From: Kiritimatiellia bacterium
GTDB taxonomy: Bacteria > Verrucomicrobiota > Kiritimatiellia > RFP12 > UBA1067
Reading direction: 5' to 3'
Assembly (NCBI GenBank): GCA_024405335.1
Contig: JAKSOX010000100.1
Span: 1-7,330, forward strand
DNA length: 7,330 nucleotides
In this document: one piece after another, positions 1 through 6,293 of the stretch
How the letters are laid out: every line of letters begins with the position of its first letter
Position numbering within the stretch: position 1 is the stretch's first letter
Translations under genes and position numbers: made by a program
Notes under the pieces: generated by a model
Seen by the model: the letters and a program-made list of their open reading frames with translations, nothing else
Databases searched by the model: none
What the model was told of the DNA's origin: nothing

Positions 1-541
1 AATCCATCAACGCCTTGAGGTTCTGGAGAAAGCCGAGCGAACAGATGACGACCGAATTGGGCGGTGCGTCCTTGAGAAGCCGCCGGTAAAGGGTGACGGC
101 GTTCGTGAGTGCGCCGATCTGCGCGTCCGTGCGGTTCGTCGGCATCGGCAGTCCCGCCCCGGCGACGTTGTTCGAATGGATGAGCGTCCAATAGGGATTG
201 AACACGGTCTGCGGCAGGCGGTCTTCCGACAGCGGCATCGACGTGCCGAGCGGCAGATCGCCGAGTCCGAGCGTGGCGAGGTGGCGGTCCGCGAACTTCA
301 GGAACTCGCCCTCCTTGGCCGCATCGCTCTTGTCGGGACGGTCCATCATCACCGCCATCAGCTCGAGTTTGCCTTGCTTGTGCATCCGCGCCGCGATGTC
401 GATCGCGAAGAGATCGTCCATGCTCGATCCGATATCCGTGTCGATGATGACGCGCGGAACGTCCGCCCGAAGCGCAACGCCCAAAAGCACCGCCGCGGCC
501 GCCGCCACGACACCCGAAAACCTCGCTCTGCAGAAATGCAT
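1..541 (-). CDS. Exported inosine/uridine-preferring nucleoside hydrolase (C-terminus beyond window)
   Basis: This is the first ~180 codons of a nucleoside hydrolase (IUNH superfamily), an enzyme that splits the N-glycosidic bond of ribonucleosides to give base and ribose. Counting from the ATG at 541, residues 1-26 form a signal peptide: Arg-rich start, then an Ala/Val/Leu core ending ALRA before DVPR. The mature protein therefore probably works in the periplasm or outside. The diagnostic calcium/ribose-binding motif follows at once: VIIDTDIGSSMDDLFAID, with Asp34, Asp36, Asp42 and Asp43. The spacing between the DTD and DD pairs is two residues longer than in Crithidia IU-NH and matches a common bacterial variant. 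The reading frame is open to the left edge, so the rest of the catalytic domain, including the distal Asp, lies outside. An in-frame ATG at 562 would add seven residues. I prefer 541 because the promoter places the transcript start at about 562 and AAAGGA lies in the resulting short leader, but a leaderless start at 562 is possible. The gene has its own promoter and is separated from the GH2 operon. Confidence 0.88.
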   Translation of the reverse strand, partial: MHFCRARFSGVVAAAAAVLLGVALRADVPRVIIDTDIGSSMDDLFAIDIAARMHKQGKLELMAVMMDRPDKSDAAKEGEFLKFADRHLATLGLGDLPLGTSMPLSEDRLPQTVFNPYWTLIHSNNVAGAGLPMPTNRTDAQIGALTNAVTLYRRLLKDAPPNSVVICSLGFLQNLKALMD

Positions 542-569
542 GGTGGCCAAATTTCCTTTCATGGCCGAA

Positions 570-598
570 AGTATACTCGCCGTCTGCCGGATAGTCAA
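570..598 (-). promoter_or_regulatory. Near-consensus sigma-70 promoter for the nucleoside hydrolase
   Basis: On the minus strand, TTGACT (598-593) and TATACT (575-570) are separated by exactly 17 bases. Each hexamer differs from the consensus at one position. The expected transcript start is about 7-8 bases past the -10 box, at or next to A562, which is also the A of the upstream in-frame ATG. The mRNA would then be leaderless, or have only a ~21-base leader before the ATG at 541. The position, directly before an otherwise unserved gene, supports a real promoter. Hexamers and spacing are seen directly; activity is inferred. Confidence 0.75.
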
Positions 599-603
599 CA
601 GAA

Positions 604-649
604 CCGATTTCAAAATCCGGCATGGGATTTTTGCGTACGGATTTTTGCG
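604..649 (-). repeat. AT-rich repeat cluster upstream of the promoter (possible regulator site)
   Basis: Two direct copies of GGATTTTTGCG (plus-strand sense) lie at 625-635 and 639-649, a 14-base period. Just beside them, 604-620 is an imperfect palindrome (CCGATTT...AAATCCGG), which places a third, inverted AAAATCC core at 612-618. The cluster lies about 42-87 bases upstream of the predicted transcript start of the nucleoside hydrolase, where an activator or UP-element-like site would be expected. It could equally be the edge or a target-site scar of the adjacent transposase remnant. No known operator is recognised. Confidence 0.35.
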
Positions 650-661
650 ATTCATGATTTT

Positions 662-1089
662 ATGGACAGCCCCTACGTATGTTGCGAGAAGTTCGGCAAG
701 TACCTGCGGAACGAGTTCGTCAGGAGGTTCGCCGCATCGCCGGAAACGGTCCTGTGCATCACCGACGGAGGAAAGTGGCTCCATTCGATTCACGAAAGCG
801 ACTTCCGTTCGCAGTCGAAATACTCGACGCCTATCACGCGCTCGAATACCCCAAGCCGCAGATGCTCAACCCTGGAATCAAGGAGGGGGCAAAGGAGTGG
901 AAGTAGCGCCGCCGCTACTGATCAGAACGCAGCAAGGCGGACAAGGTCCAGGATGTCCTCGCCTGCATCTGGAAGGACCTCATGGACAGAATCGGCAAGG
1001 ACGAGACGCGCGAATGCAGGTCAAACCGCCTCGAGGAGTTCTTCGGCCATCTCGTCAAAGGCCTGTCGCAGGTCGAGTGCGCGGCATGA
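662..1089 (+). pseudogene. Decayed DDE-type transposase remnant (possibly ISKra4-like)
   Basis: Plus-strand translation from the ATG at 662 gives a sensible stretch that includes EKFGKYLRNEFVRRF and then VLCITDGGKWLHSIHESDF. The frame then shifts by one near 805-806 and continues as PFAVEILDAYHALEYPK. Restoring one C in the TTCCG run joins the two into a single sequence. The joined pattern, an Asp-Gly-x-x-Trp block followed some 20 residues later by an aromatic/Leu-Asp-x-Tyr-His-Ala-x-Glu block, resembles the catalytic core of ISKra4- or ISLre2-like transposases. In the same second frame, stops occur at 904-906 and 919-921. The frame then stays open from 922 to the TGA at 1087-1089, with a helical, charged tail (RSNRLEEFFGHLVKGL). 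Neither the N-terminal part nor clear terminal inverted repeats can be seen. No ribosome binding site precedes the ATG. The family assignment is from motif memory only; this could be debris of some other gene, and the tail may come from a different protein. Confidence 0.5.
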
Positions 1090-1098
1090 GACCGAGCA

Positions 1099-3243
1099 TC
1101 ACCTCATTGACTCTGCATAAAAGTCTCGTTGCACCCGCGCTTCCGGCGGACGCATCGGGTCTCCCGCTGGCATGAACACGACGCCCGCGGGATCGGAGAA
1201 CGCCACTTTGGCCGTTTTGCCGGCGAACGGCACGTCGCCGCAGAAGGTCCACGTGCGCGCGGCGTCGCGCTCGCGCGCCGCGGGCGCGATCTCCTTGCCG
1301 TCCACCTTGGGATTGCCCGCCTTGAGCGCCGCCGTCTTGACGTACATCCGGTACGTGCCCGCGCCGGCCGCCTCCACCGTGCCGTCCGCGGACGGGCTCC
1401 AGCCCTTGCGTCCGAGGTCCCACGAAGTCGCCAGCACCTTGCCGTGCGCCTGCTTGAGCGCCGCGGCGTCGAACTTGAGCACTTTGCGGTCGTAGGTCAT
1501 GATGCCGTTGATTTCGGTTTCCACGTCCGTCGTTTGCGTGTACACGCTGCCGGCGAGACCGTGCGTGACGAGGTCGCGCACGCCGTCGAGCAGCTTCAGG
1601 TAGTGCGCCTGCGTCTCGTCGCGGCTCGTGACCTTGCCCGTGCCGGCGTAGCCCCAGCTGCCGGATTCGTTCCACAGGTGTCCGGGGATCTTGAGCCCGA
1701 GTCCGCCGTATTCGCCCAGAAAACTCACGCGTCCGCCGCCCGCGCCCGGCATCGCCGGCCCTGGGTACTTGTGCATGTCCACGCTGTCGGAACTCGGTTT
1801 GCGGTCGGCGTCGAAATCGCGCGGACCCTGGACGAATCCCGACTCCCAGCCCTTGGCGACGTCCTTGAACCGCGCGCCGCCTTCCCAGTCGTTCCAGCCC
1901 GAAGGACCGTTCACGAGCCGCGAGGGGTCGTAGCGCTTCACCCAACGCAACATCTCGCGCGTGAGCGCCGCGCCCGGCTGTCCCCAGCCCTCGTTGTAGG
2001 GAATCCACATCAGGACGCACGGCGCGTTGCGCAGGTGGTCGATCATGTCCTTCATCTCCTGGCGCGAGAAACCGTAGCGTAGGCGCGCGAATTCCTGGTC
2101 GTCGTAGGCGTTGGACCGGAAACCGCAGGGCAGGTCCTGCAGCACGGCCATGCCGAGCACGTCGCACAGGTAGTAGTAGCGGCGCGGCTCCACCTTGATG
2201 TGTTTGCGCATCGCGTTGAACCCGCACGCCTTGAGCGTGAGGATGTCGTGCTTCATCGCGGCCTCGCACGGCGGCGTCAGGAGGCCGTCCGGCCACCAGC
2301 CCTGGTCGAGGGTGGCGAGCGGATAGAACACCTCGTCGTTCAGGGCGAAGCGGCGGTCGCCGTTGCGGTCCTCCACCGTGGACGCCTTGCGCATCGCGAA
2401 GTAGCCCGTGGTCCGGTCCGCCCCCAGGCGCATCTCGTAGCCGTAGAGGTGCGGTGCGTCTGGCGTCCAGAGCTTGAGCGCGCCGGGGATTTTGATCGGC
2501 TTTCCGGCGACGCCGCGCGCGATTTCCCTGCCCGCGTCGGTGACGACGATTTCCGCCGCCGCCTCGCGCGATTTGGAGCTTTCCACGCGGAAGGTGGCCG
2601 TCGCCGCGTCGAGATCCGCGTCCACCGCGAACGCCGTCACGTGTTCGTCGGGCACGTCTTCGAGCCACACCGTCTGCCAGATGCCGGAAACGCGCGTGTA
2701 GAAGCAGCCGCCCGGCGCCGCGCTTTGTTTGCCGCGCCCGCCGTACTGCGAGTCGGTGGGGTCCCACACGCGCACTTCAAGCGCGTTGGAGCCCTCCTTC
2801 GCGAAGGGCGTCAAGTCCACCGTGAACGGCAGATTGCCGCCCTCGTGCGGCACGTCCGTCGCCTCCACGCCGTTCAGGAACACCTGCGCGGAATAGTCCA
2901 CGGCCTCGAAGTTGAGCAGCAGTCGCCGGCCGGCCTTCGGATGCAAGTCCACCATGCGCCGGTAGATCATGCGGTCGGCCGCGGTGACGAGCCGTCCCAC
3001 GCCGGAAAGCGGACTCTCGAAGCAATACGGCACGCGGATTTTCCCCGTCGCGTGCGTCACGGGGATGCCCGCGGCGTTGTTCGTGACGAGCGCGTAGTCC
3101 CACGTGCCGTTCAGGTTCGTCCAGTTTTCGCGCACCATCTGCGGCCGCGGATATTCCGTCCACGCATCCGCCGGCACGCTCTTCTCGCACCACGTGGTGG
3201 CCATCTGCGCAGCCGCCGCGAAAAGCAAAAAAGCGTTCGTCAT
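1099..3243 (-). CDS. Glycoside hydrolase family 2 protein (beta-galactosidase/glucuronidase-like)
   Basis: This 714-residue retaining glycosidase of family GH2 hydrolyses a terminal beta-linked sugar; the exact sugar cannot be told from sequence. Residues ~35-195 form the N-terminal jelly-roll sugar-binding domain (RENWTNLNGTWDYAL; FLNGVEA; HEGGNLPF). A beta-sandwich linker runs to ~295, followed by the TIM barrel with GFNAMRKHIKVEP (341-353). The acid/base is Glu418 in WIPYNEGWGQ and the likely nucleophile is Glu511 in FLGEYGGLGL; both are intact. DMHKYPGP and VYTQTTDVETEINGIMTYD are typical of one GH2 subgroup. A small beta-rich C-terminal domain (~600-690) ends in a short basic tail. The start is set by the ATGA overlap with the DUF1080 gene and by GAGGAG eight bases upstream; the open frame extends further upstream, but that part is a shadow of DUF1080. 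The N-terminus (MTNAFLLFAAAAQMA) looks like a short signal peptide lacking the usual basic residues, so export is likely but not certain. It is the last gene of the operon. Confidence 0.93.
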   Translation of the reverse strand: MTNAFLLFAAAAQMATTWCEKSVPADAWTEYPRPQMVRENWTNLNGTWDYALVTNNAAGIPVTHATGKIRVPYCFESPLSGVGRLVTAADRMIYRRMVDLHPKAGRRLLLNFEAVDYSAQVFLNGVEATDVPHEGGNLPFTVDLTPFAKEGSNALEVRVWDPTDSQYGGRGKQSAAPGGCFYTRVSGIWQTVWLEDVPDEHVTAFAVDADLDAATATFRVESSKSREAAAEIVVTDAGREIARGVAGKPIKIPGALKLWTPDAPHLYGYEMRLGADRTTGYFAMRKASTVEDRNGDRRFALNDEVFYPLATLDQGWWPDGLLTPPCEAAMKHDILTLKACGFNAMRKHIKVEPRRYYYLCDVLGMAVLQDLPCGFRSNAYDDQEFARLRYGFSRQEMKDMIDHLRNAPCVLMWIPYNEGWGQPGAALTREMLRWVKRYDPSRLVNGPSGWNDWEGGARFKDVAKGWESGFVQGPRDFDADRKPSSDSVDMHKYPGPAMPGAGGGRVSFLGEYGGLGLKIPGHLWNESGSWGYAGTGKVTSRDETQAHYLKLLDGVRDLVTHGLAGSVYTQTTDVETEINGIMTYDRKVLKFDAAALKQAHGKVLATSWDLGRKGWSPSADGTVEAAGAGTYRMYVKTAALKAGNPKVDGKEIAPAARERDAARTWTFCGDVPFAGKTAKVAFSDPAGVVFMPAGDPMRPPEARVQRDFYAESMR

Positions 3244-3926
3244 TTCTTCATCTCCTCGAACCATGCGTTCCTGAATTCGACGGCGCCGCCTTCGGACTGG
3301 AGCGCGATGGCGCCCCGGCGGTTGGCGACGCCCTTCACGCGGTTCTGTTCCACTCCGTTGACGCGGTTCACGAGCACGTCGCCGTCGAGTTCGACCTCCA
3401 GCACGTTCCATTCGCCGAACGGCTTTTCCGAAGATTCGGCCTTCTTCGCCGCCCGGCTGATGCCCGAAAGCGGCTTTTCGGGCGTGAACGCGCCGCCCGC
3501 CGCGCAACCCGCAATCGGCGCCCCGGCGAGTCCGAGCACGTCCCCGGCGGAACCGAGGCAAAGCTGGTTTTCGTGGCACGTGGGCAGGAAGGTGCCGTGT
3601 TCCGCGCCGATGCGCACGAACACGCCGGAATTCGGCTTTTCCGTCTTGCGCCACCAACGGTATTCCACGTGCAGTTTGCCGTCGGCGAAATCAGTCCGCT
3701 TCGTGCGCAGATAGCCGAACGGCGTGCCCGTGGTGCGGATCGCGCCGTCCACCACGGCCCATGTCGGCTCCGGCGCGGCGTAACCGCCAGTGGCGTCGTG
3801 GTCGACGACGGCGGTCCACCCGGCGAGGTCCTTGCCGTTGAACAGATCGACCCGCCCGACGGCGCCCGGCTCGACCGTTGCGCACCCCGCCAAAAATAAA
3901 CCTGCCAACACTCCAGCTTTTTTCAT
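3240..3926 (-). CDS. DUF1080 (3-keto-disaccharide hydrolase-type) lipoprotein
   Basis: The 228-residue product starts with a lipoprotein signal peptide (MKK, hydrophobic core, lipobox LAGC with Cys15), so it is probably membrane-anchored. The rest is a single DUF1080 domain (PF06439, concanavalin-like beta sandwich). Hallmarks are LFNGKDLAGW (28-37), WAVVDGAI (56-63), YLRTKRTDF (72-80), KPNSGVFVR (97-105), WNVLEVELDGD (173-183), VNGVEQNR (189-196) and GAIALQSEGGAVEFRNAWF (205-223). Members are linked to binding or cleaving 3-keto-glycosides, but many are functionally untested, so the activity here is inferred. The length is typical of one-domain members. Residues 117-150 form an insertion-like, Gly/Ala-rich loop with three Cys (117, 123, 141). 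The gene overlaps its upstream neighbour by four bases (ATGA at 3926-3923) and the downstream GH2 gene in the same way, implying coupled translation and a shared glycan-related role with the GH2 enzyme. Its own ribosome binding site (GGGTGA) is weak, which also points to coupling. Confidence 0.9.
   Translation of the reverse strand: MKKAGVLAGLFLAGCATVEPGAVGRVDLFNGKDLAGWTAVVDHDATGGYAAPEPTWAVVDGAIRTTGTPFGYLRTKRTDFADGKLHVEYRWWRKTEKPNSGVFVRIGAEHGTFLPTCHENQLCLGSAGDVLGLAGAPIAGCAAGGAFTPEKPLSGISRAAKKAESSEKPFGEWNVLEVELDGDVLVNRVNGVEQNRVKGVANRRGAIALQSEGGAVEFRNAWFEEMKK
3252..3257 (-). promoter_or_regulatory. Ribosome binding site of the GH2 gene
   Basis: GAGGAG sits eight bases before the ATG at 3243, inside the Glu-Glu codons near the end of the DUF1080 gene. 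Together with the ATGA overlap it fixes the GH2 start against the longer upstream extension of the same open frame. Confidence 0.7.
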
Positions 3927-6280
3927 CGTTCACCCGATTGTCGTTCGATTTTCGTCCATCCGCACGCCGAAGGGGCCGACACGCGGCGCCAGCCGCGGTC
4001 CGTGCGGTGCAATTCCTCAAGCGGCGTCTCCGCCGGAAGCGTGGCCACCACTGGCGACGCTTCCGAAGGCGCGAAGCGCAGCACCACCGCGCGTCCGCCG
4101 TCCGCCGCCGACGGCGAAGCGTCCTGCGTGCCGTCCACCACCACCACGTCGTTTTGCGTGGAAGCCGCCGTCGCCGACACGAACTGCAACCGGCGCGCGC
4201 GCGCCGACGCCACCGCGTACCGCTTCGCCGCCAGGTCGTACCAATCCAGCTCCGCGGCGGGCGCGAGGACGGCGGCGGGCGTCTGCGGCACCGCCATCTG
4301 CGTCCACGTCACGGACGTGCGCGTGCGCGCCGTTTCCTTGATTTCGTACAGTTTGAGCGCGTCGGACGCGCCGGAAAGCCGCGGCGCGGCGTTGGTGGGA
4401 AAGTAGCCGTCGAAATTCAAACGGTAGGTGATCGTGACGAGATCCCCGGGATGGACGCGCTCGGGGTCGACGCGCTGGACCAGGCGGAAGCGCGTGCCGA
4501 CGGCGCCGGAGAAATCGGCGGGGCGGCCTTCGGCGGGCAGGGGGCGCACGTCCACCCTCAAGGGCGGGAAACGCTCGGCGAAGTTGTGCGAACTGCTGAA
4601 AAACGAGTTGGCGCCGCCGCGGCGCGTCGTCTTCATGCCCTGCGCGAACACGTTCAGCGTGCCGGAGTAGGGCTTGAGGAAGCGCACGGGCAGGCGGAAC
4701 GCGTTGTTGGTGAGCGTTTGGAATGAACCGTACTCGACGCCGTCGCCCTGCTCCGGCAAGCCACCGAACTGAAGCGACTCCACCGCTTCGCCCTGTCCGG
4801 CGAGGAACGTGAACACGAACGCGGCCGGCTGCCCGACGGCGACGGCGGCGGGGTCGAGGCGCACCGTGCCGGCGGCCGAGGCGGCCAGCGCGGCCGACGC
4901 GACCGCGGCGAACCCGGCCAGGCGACGGCCGGCCTTGAGCGCCAGCCAGAAGAACAGCGCCACGGCCAACAGCGCGCCCAGCAGGGACGCCACGCGCCCG
5001 GGAAACGCCCATTTGAACCAAAACGCCGCCACCATCCGCGCCGGCGGCAAATCGGCGCGCGGATCGTTCTTGAGCCGCGCGTGCGCCGCTCGCAAACCGC
5101 GCGTCGTAGACGGCGTGGAGCCGGTGAACCATTCAGCGCGCGAAAAAGCGCGCACCGCCGCCACGGGGCGGTTCGCCAGCGTCTCCAACGCCCCGAGATT
5201 CGCGTAGTGCCGCCCGAACGTTTCCGCGTCGCGCCGCATCACGACCTGGCGCCAAAAGCCCATGCCGCCAGAAACGCGGCGGTCCAACTGGTCCAGATAA
5301 TCGCGGTAGGCGTCCGCCGCCGCCGCGAAATCCTCGTCCCGCGCGGCAGAAGTCGCTTTGGCGAACGCCCGCTGGAGCGTGAAGCCGCCATCCTGATCCA
5401 AAAACTGGAAATCGAGGTCGATGCCGTCCGGCATCGGCATCGCGTCGTCCTCCGCGTCGCCCGCGTCTCCGCTGCCGAGCGCCACCTGGGCGCCGGCCTT
5501 GATCTGCACGGGAATCGCCTCCGTGCGCACTTCGCGGAACGCTCGCGACGGAACGTCGAAATACGACACCGCCAGCGACGGAAACTCGACCGTCCCGGCC
5601 TCTAGCGCGCGGACGCGCCAGGTGAAGCGCTTGCCGTTTTCGCGCGTTTCCGTCTTGAGCGACGCGGCGTCGAGCTTGAACGGCGTGCCGCGGAAGCGGG
5701 ACGCAAACTCCGGCGCGCGAACGCGCGCGACGTCCGTCACGCCGGACACCTCCACCGAAAGCACCAACGGGTCGCCCGCCGTGCACACGTGCGCGTCCAA
5801 CGCCGCCGTCAGCACGAGATTGGACGAAATGGCGCCCACGTAGTTGGCGGGCGCGTCCTTTTCCGGCGGCGCGTACACGTACAGGGGAACGGCCCCCGTG
5901 CGGAAGCGCTGCTCGCGGTGCTCGAAAAACGAAAAGACGTCGCCGCGCACGGGCAAGCCCACGGTGACGGGCCCCACCACGACGCGCCCCGGCTCCTTCG
6001 GCGTGAACGGAATGCGCGCGACGTAGCGGACGCGATTCGCGCCGTCCACGCGCACCACTTCGTCGGAAAGCGGAATGGACGTGCCGCGTTCGATGAAATC
6101 GGCGGCGAACGACGGCCGACCGACCAGTCGACCGGGCAAGTCGAACGAAACGACGGCCGTGGCCGTTTCCGTGAGCACGATTTTGTCCGGCTCGACGGCG
6201 AGGTGCATCTTCGGCACAAAGTTCGCCGCCGCTCCCCACAGGGGAACGGCGAAGAACAATGCTGCGAAAACGCGCCTCAA
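3923..6280 (-). CDS. Bat-like protein: two BatD-like regions with TPR-like and SH3-like segments
   Basis: This 785-residue membrane protein is related to BatD, part of the Bacteroides aerotolerance (Bat) set, whose biochemical role is not settled. Residues 1-19 are a signal peptide. Residues ~24-265 are an extracytoplasmic BatD-like beta region (HLAVEPDKIVLTETATAVVS; later AGDPLVLSVEVSG). An acidic linker (~271-286) leads to a helical, TPR/BatE-like segment (~298-405; AFAKATSAARDEDFAAAADA, YANLGALETLANRPVAAVRAF). A transmembrane helix (~429-448) and a basic GRR turn follow, then a second hydrophobic stretch (454-470). A second BatD-like region (~472-705) carries the canonical RPLPAEGRPADFSGAVG motif. 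The last ~45 residues (VVATLPAETPLEELHRTDRGW...GWTKIE) resemble a bacterial SH3 domain. The start is TTG at 6280: it gives a complete signal peptide, GGGGTG lies five bases upstream, and the first in-frame ATG (residue 25) would lose the signal. No MoxR or von Willebrand partner lies in the window. The BatD link is firm for the second half; the TPR and SH3 calls are weaker. Confidence 0.75.
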   Translation of the reverse strand: MRRVFAALFFAVPLWGAAANFVPKMHLAVEPDKIVLTETATAVVSFDLPGRLVGRPSFAADFIERGTSIPLSDEVVRVDGANRVRYVARIPFTPKEPGRVVVGPVTVGLPVRGDVFSFFEHREQRFRTGAVPLYVYAPPEKDAPANYVGAISSNLVLTAALDAHVCTAGDPLVLSVEVSGVTDVARVRAPEFASRFRGTPFKLDAASLKTETRENGKRFTWRVRALEAGTVEFPSLAVSYFDVPSRAFREVRTEAIPVQIKAGAQVALGSGDAGDAEDDAMPMPDGIDLDFQFLDQDGGFTLQRAFAKATSAARDEDFAAAADAYRDYLDQLDRRVSGGMGFWRQVVMRRDAETFGRHYANLGALETLANRPVAAVRAFSRAEWFTGSTPSTTRGLRAAHARLKNDPRADLPPARMVAAFWFKWAFPGRVASLLGALLAVALFFWLALKAGRRLAGFAAVASAALAASAAGTVRLDPAAVAVGQPAAFVFTFLAGQGEAVESLQFGGLPEQGDGVEYGSFQTLTNNAFRLPVRFLKPYSGTLNVFAQGMKTTRRGGANSFFSSSHNFAERFPPLRVDVRPLPAEGRPADFSGAVGTRFRLVQRVDPERVHPGDLVTITYRLNFDGYFPTNAAPRLSGASDALKLYEIKETARTRTSVTWTQMAVPQTPAAVLAPAAELDWYDLAAKRYAVASARARRLQFVSATAASTQNDVVVVDGTQDASPSAADGGRAVVLRFAPSEASPVVATLPAETPLEELHRTDRGWRRVSAPSACGWTKIERQSGER

Positions 6281-6285
6281 TGCGA

Positions 6286-6291
6286 CACCCC
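6286..6291 (-). promoter_or_regulatory. Ribosome binding site before a TTG start
   Basis: GGGGTG lies in the 13-base gap after the symporter stop (TGA at 6296-6294), five bases before TTG at 6280-6278. It is only a partial Shine-Dalgarno match, but no ATG or GTG in the same frame near this point would preserve the signal peptide. The site therefore supports TTG initiation and coupling to the upstream gene. Confidence 0.45.
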
Positions 6292-6293
6292 GG

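Noticed and set aside
176..660. Plus-strand open frames over the nucleoside hydrolase
   Set aside because: They are antisense to an exported hydrolase with a clear DTD...DD motif and its own promoter; only the part after about 662 makes sense on the plus strand.
1055..2767. 570-codon minus-strand open frame overlapping the GH2 gene
   Set aside because: It is Arg/Gly-rich low-information translation, an out-of-frame shadow of the GH2 gene caused by high GC at third positions.
3244..3657. Upstream extension of the GH2 frame to give 852 residues
   Set aside because: The extra 138 residues are the DUF1080 gene read in another frame (Arg-rich); the ATG at 3243 has a good ribosome binding site and the ATGA overlap.
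2200..3714. 504-codon plus-strand open frame
   Set aside because: It lies antisense to the GH2 and DUF1080 genes, is His/Arg/Val-rich and has no domain; both sense genes carry clear conserved motifs.
4095..4125. GC-rich hairpin-like CGCC/GGCG runs as a possible terminator
   Set aside because: They lie inside the Bat-like coding region, have no T-run and are expected by chance in GC-rich codons.
4017..6239. Two ~370-codon minus-strand open frames within the Bat-like gene
   Set aside because: Both are Arg/Gly-rich shadows; the 785-residue frame has the signal peptide, BatD motif and membrane helices.
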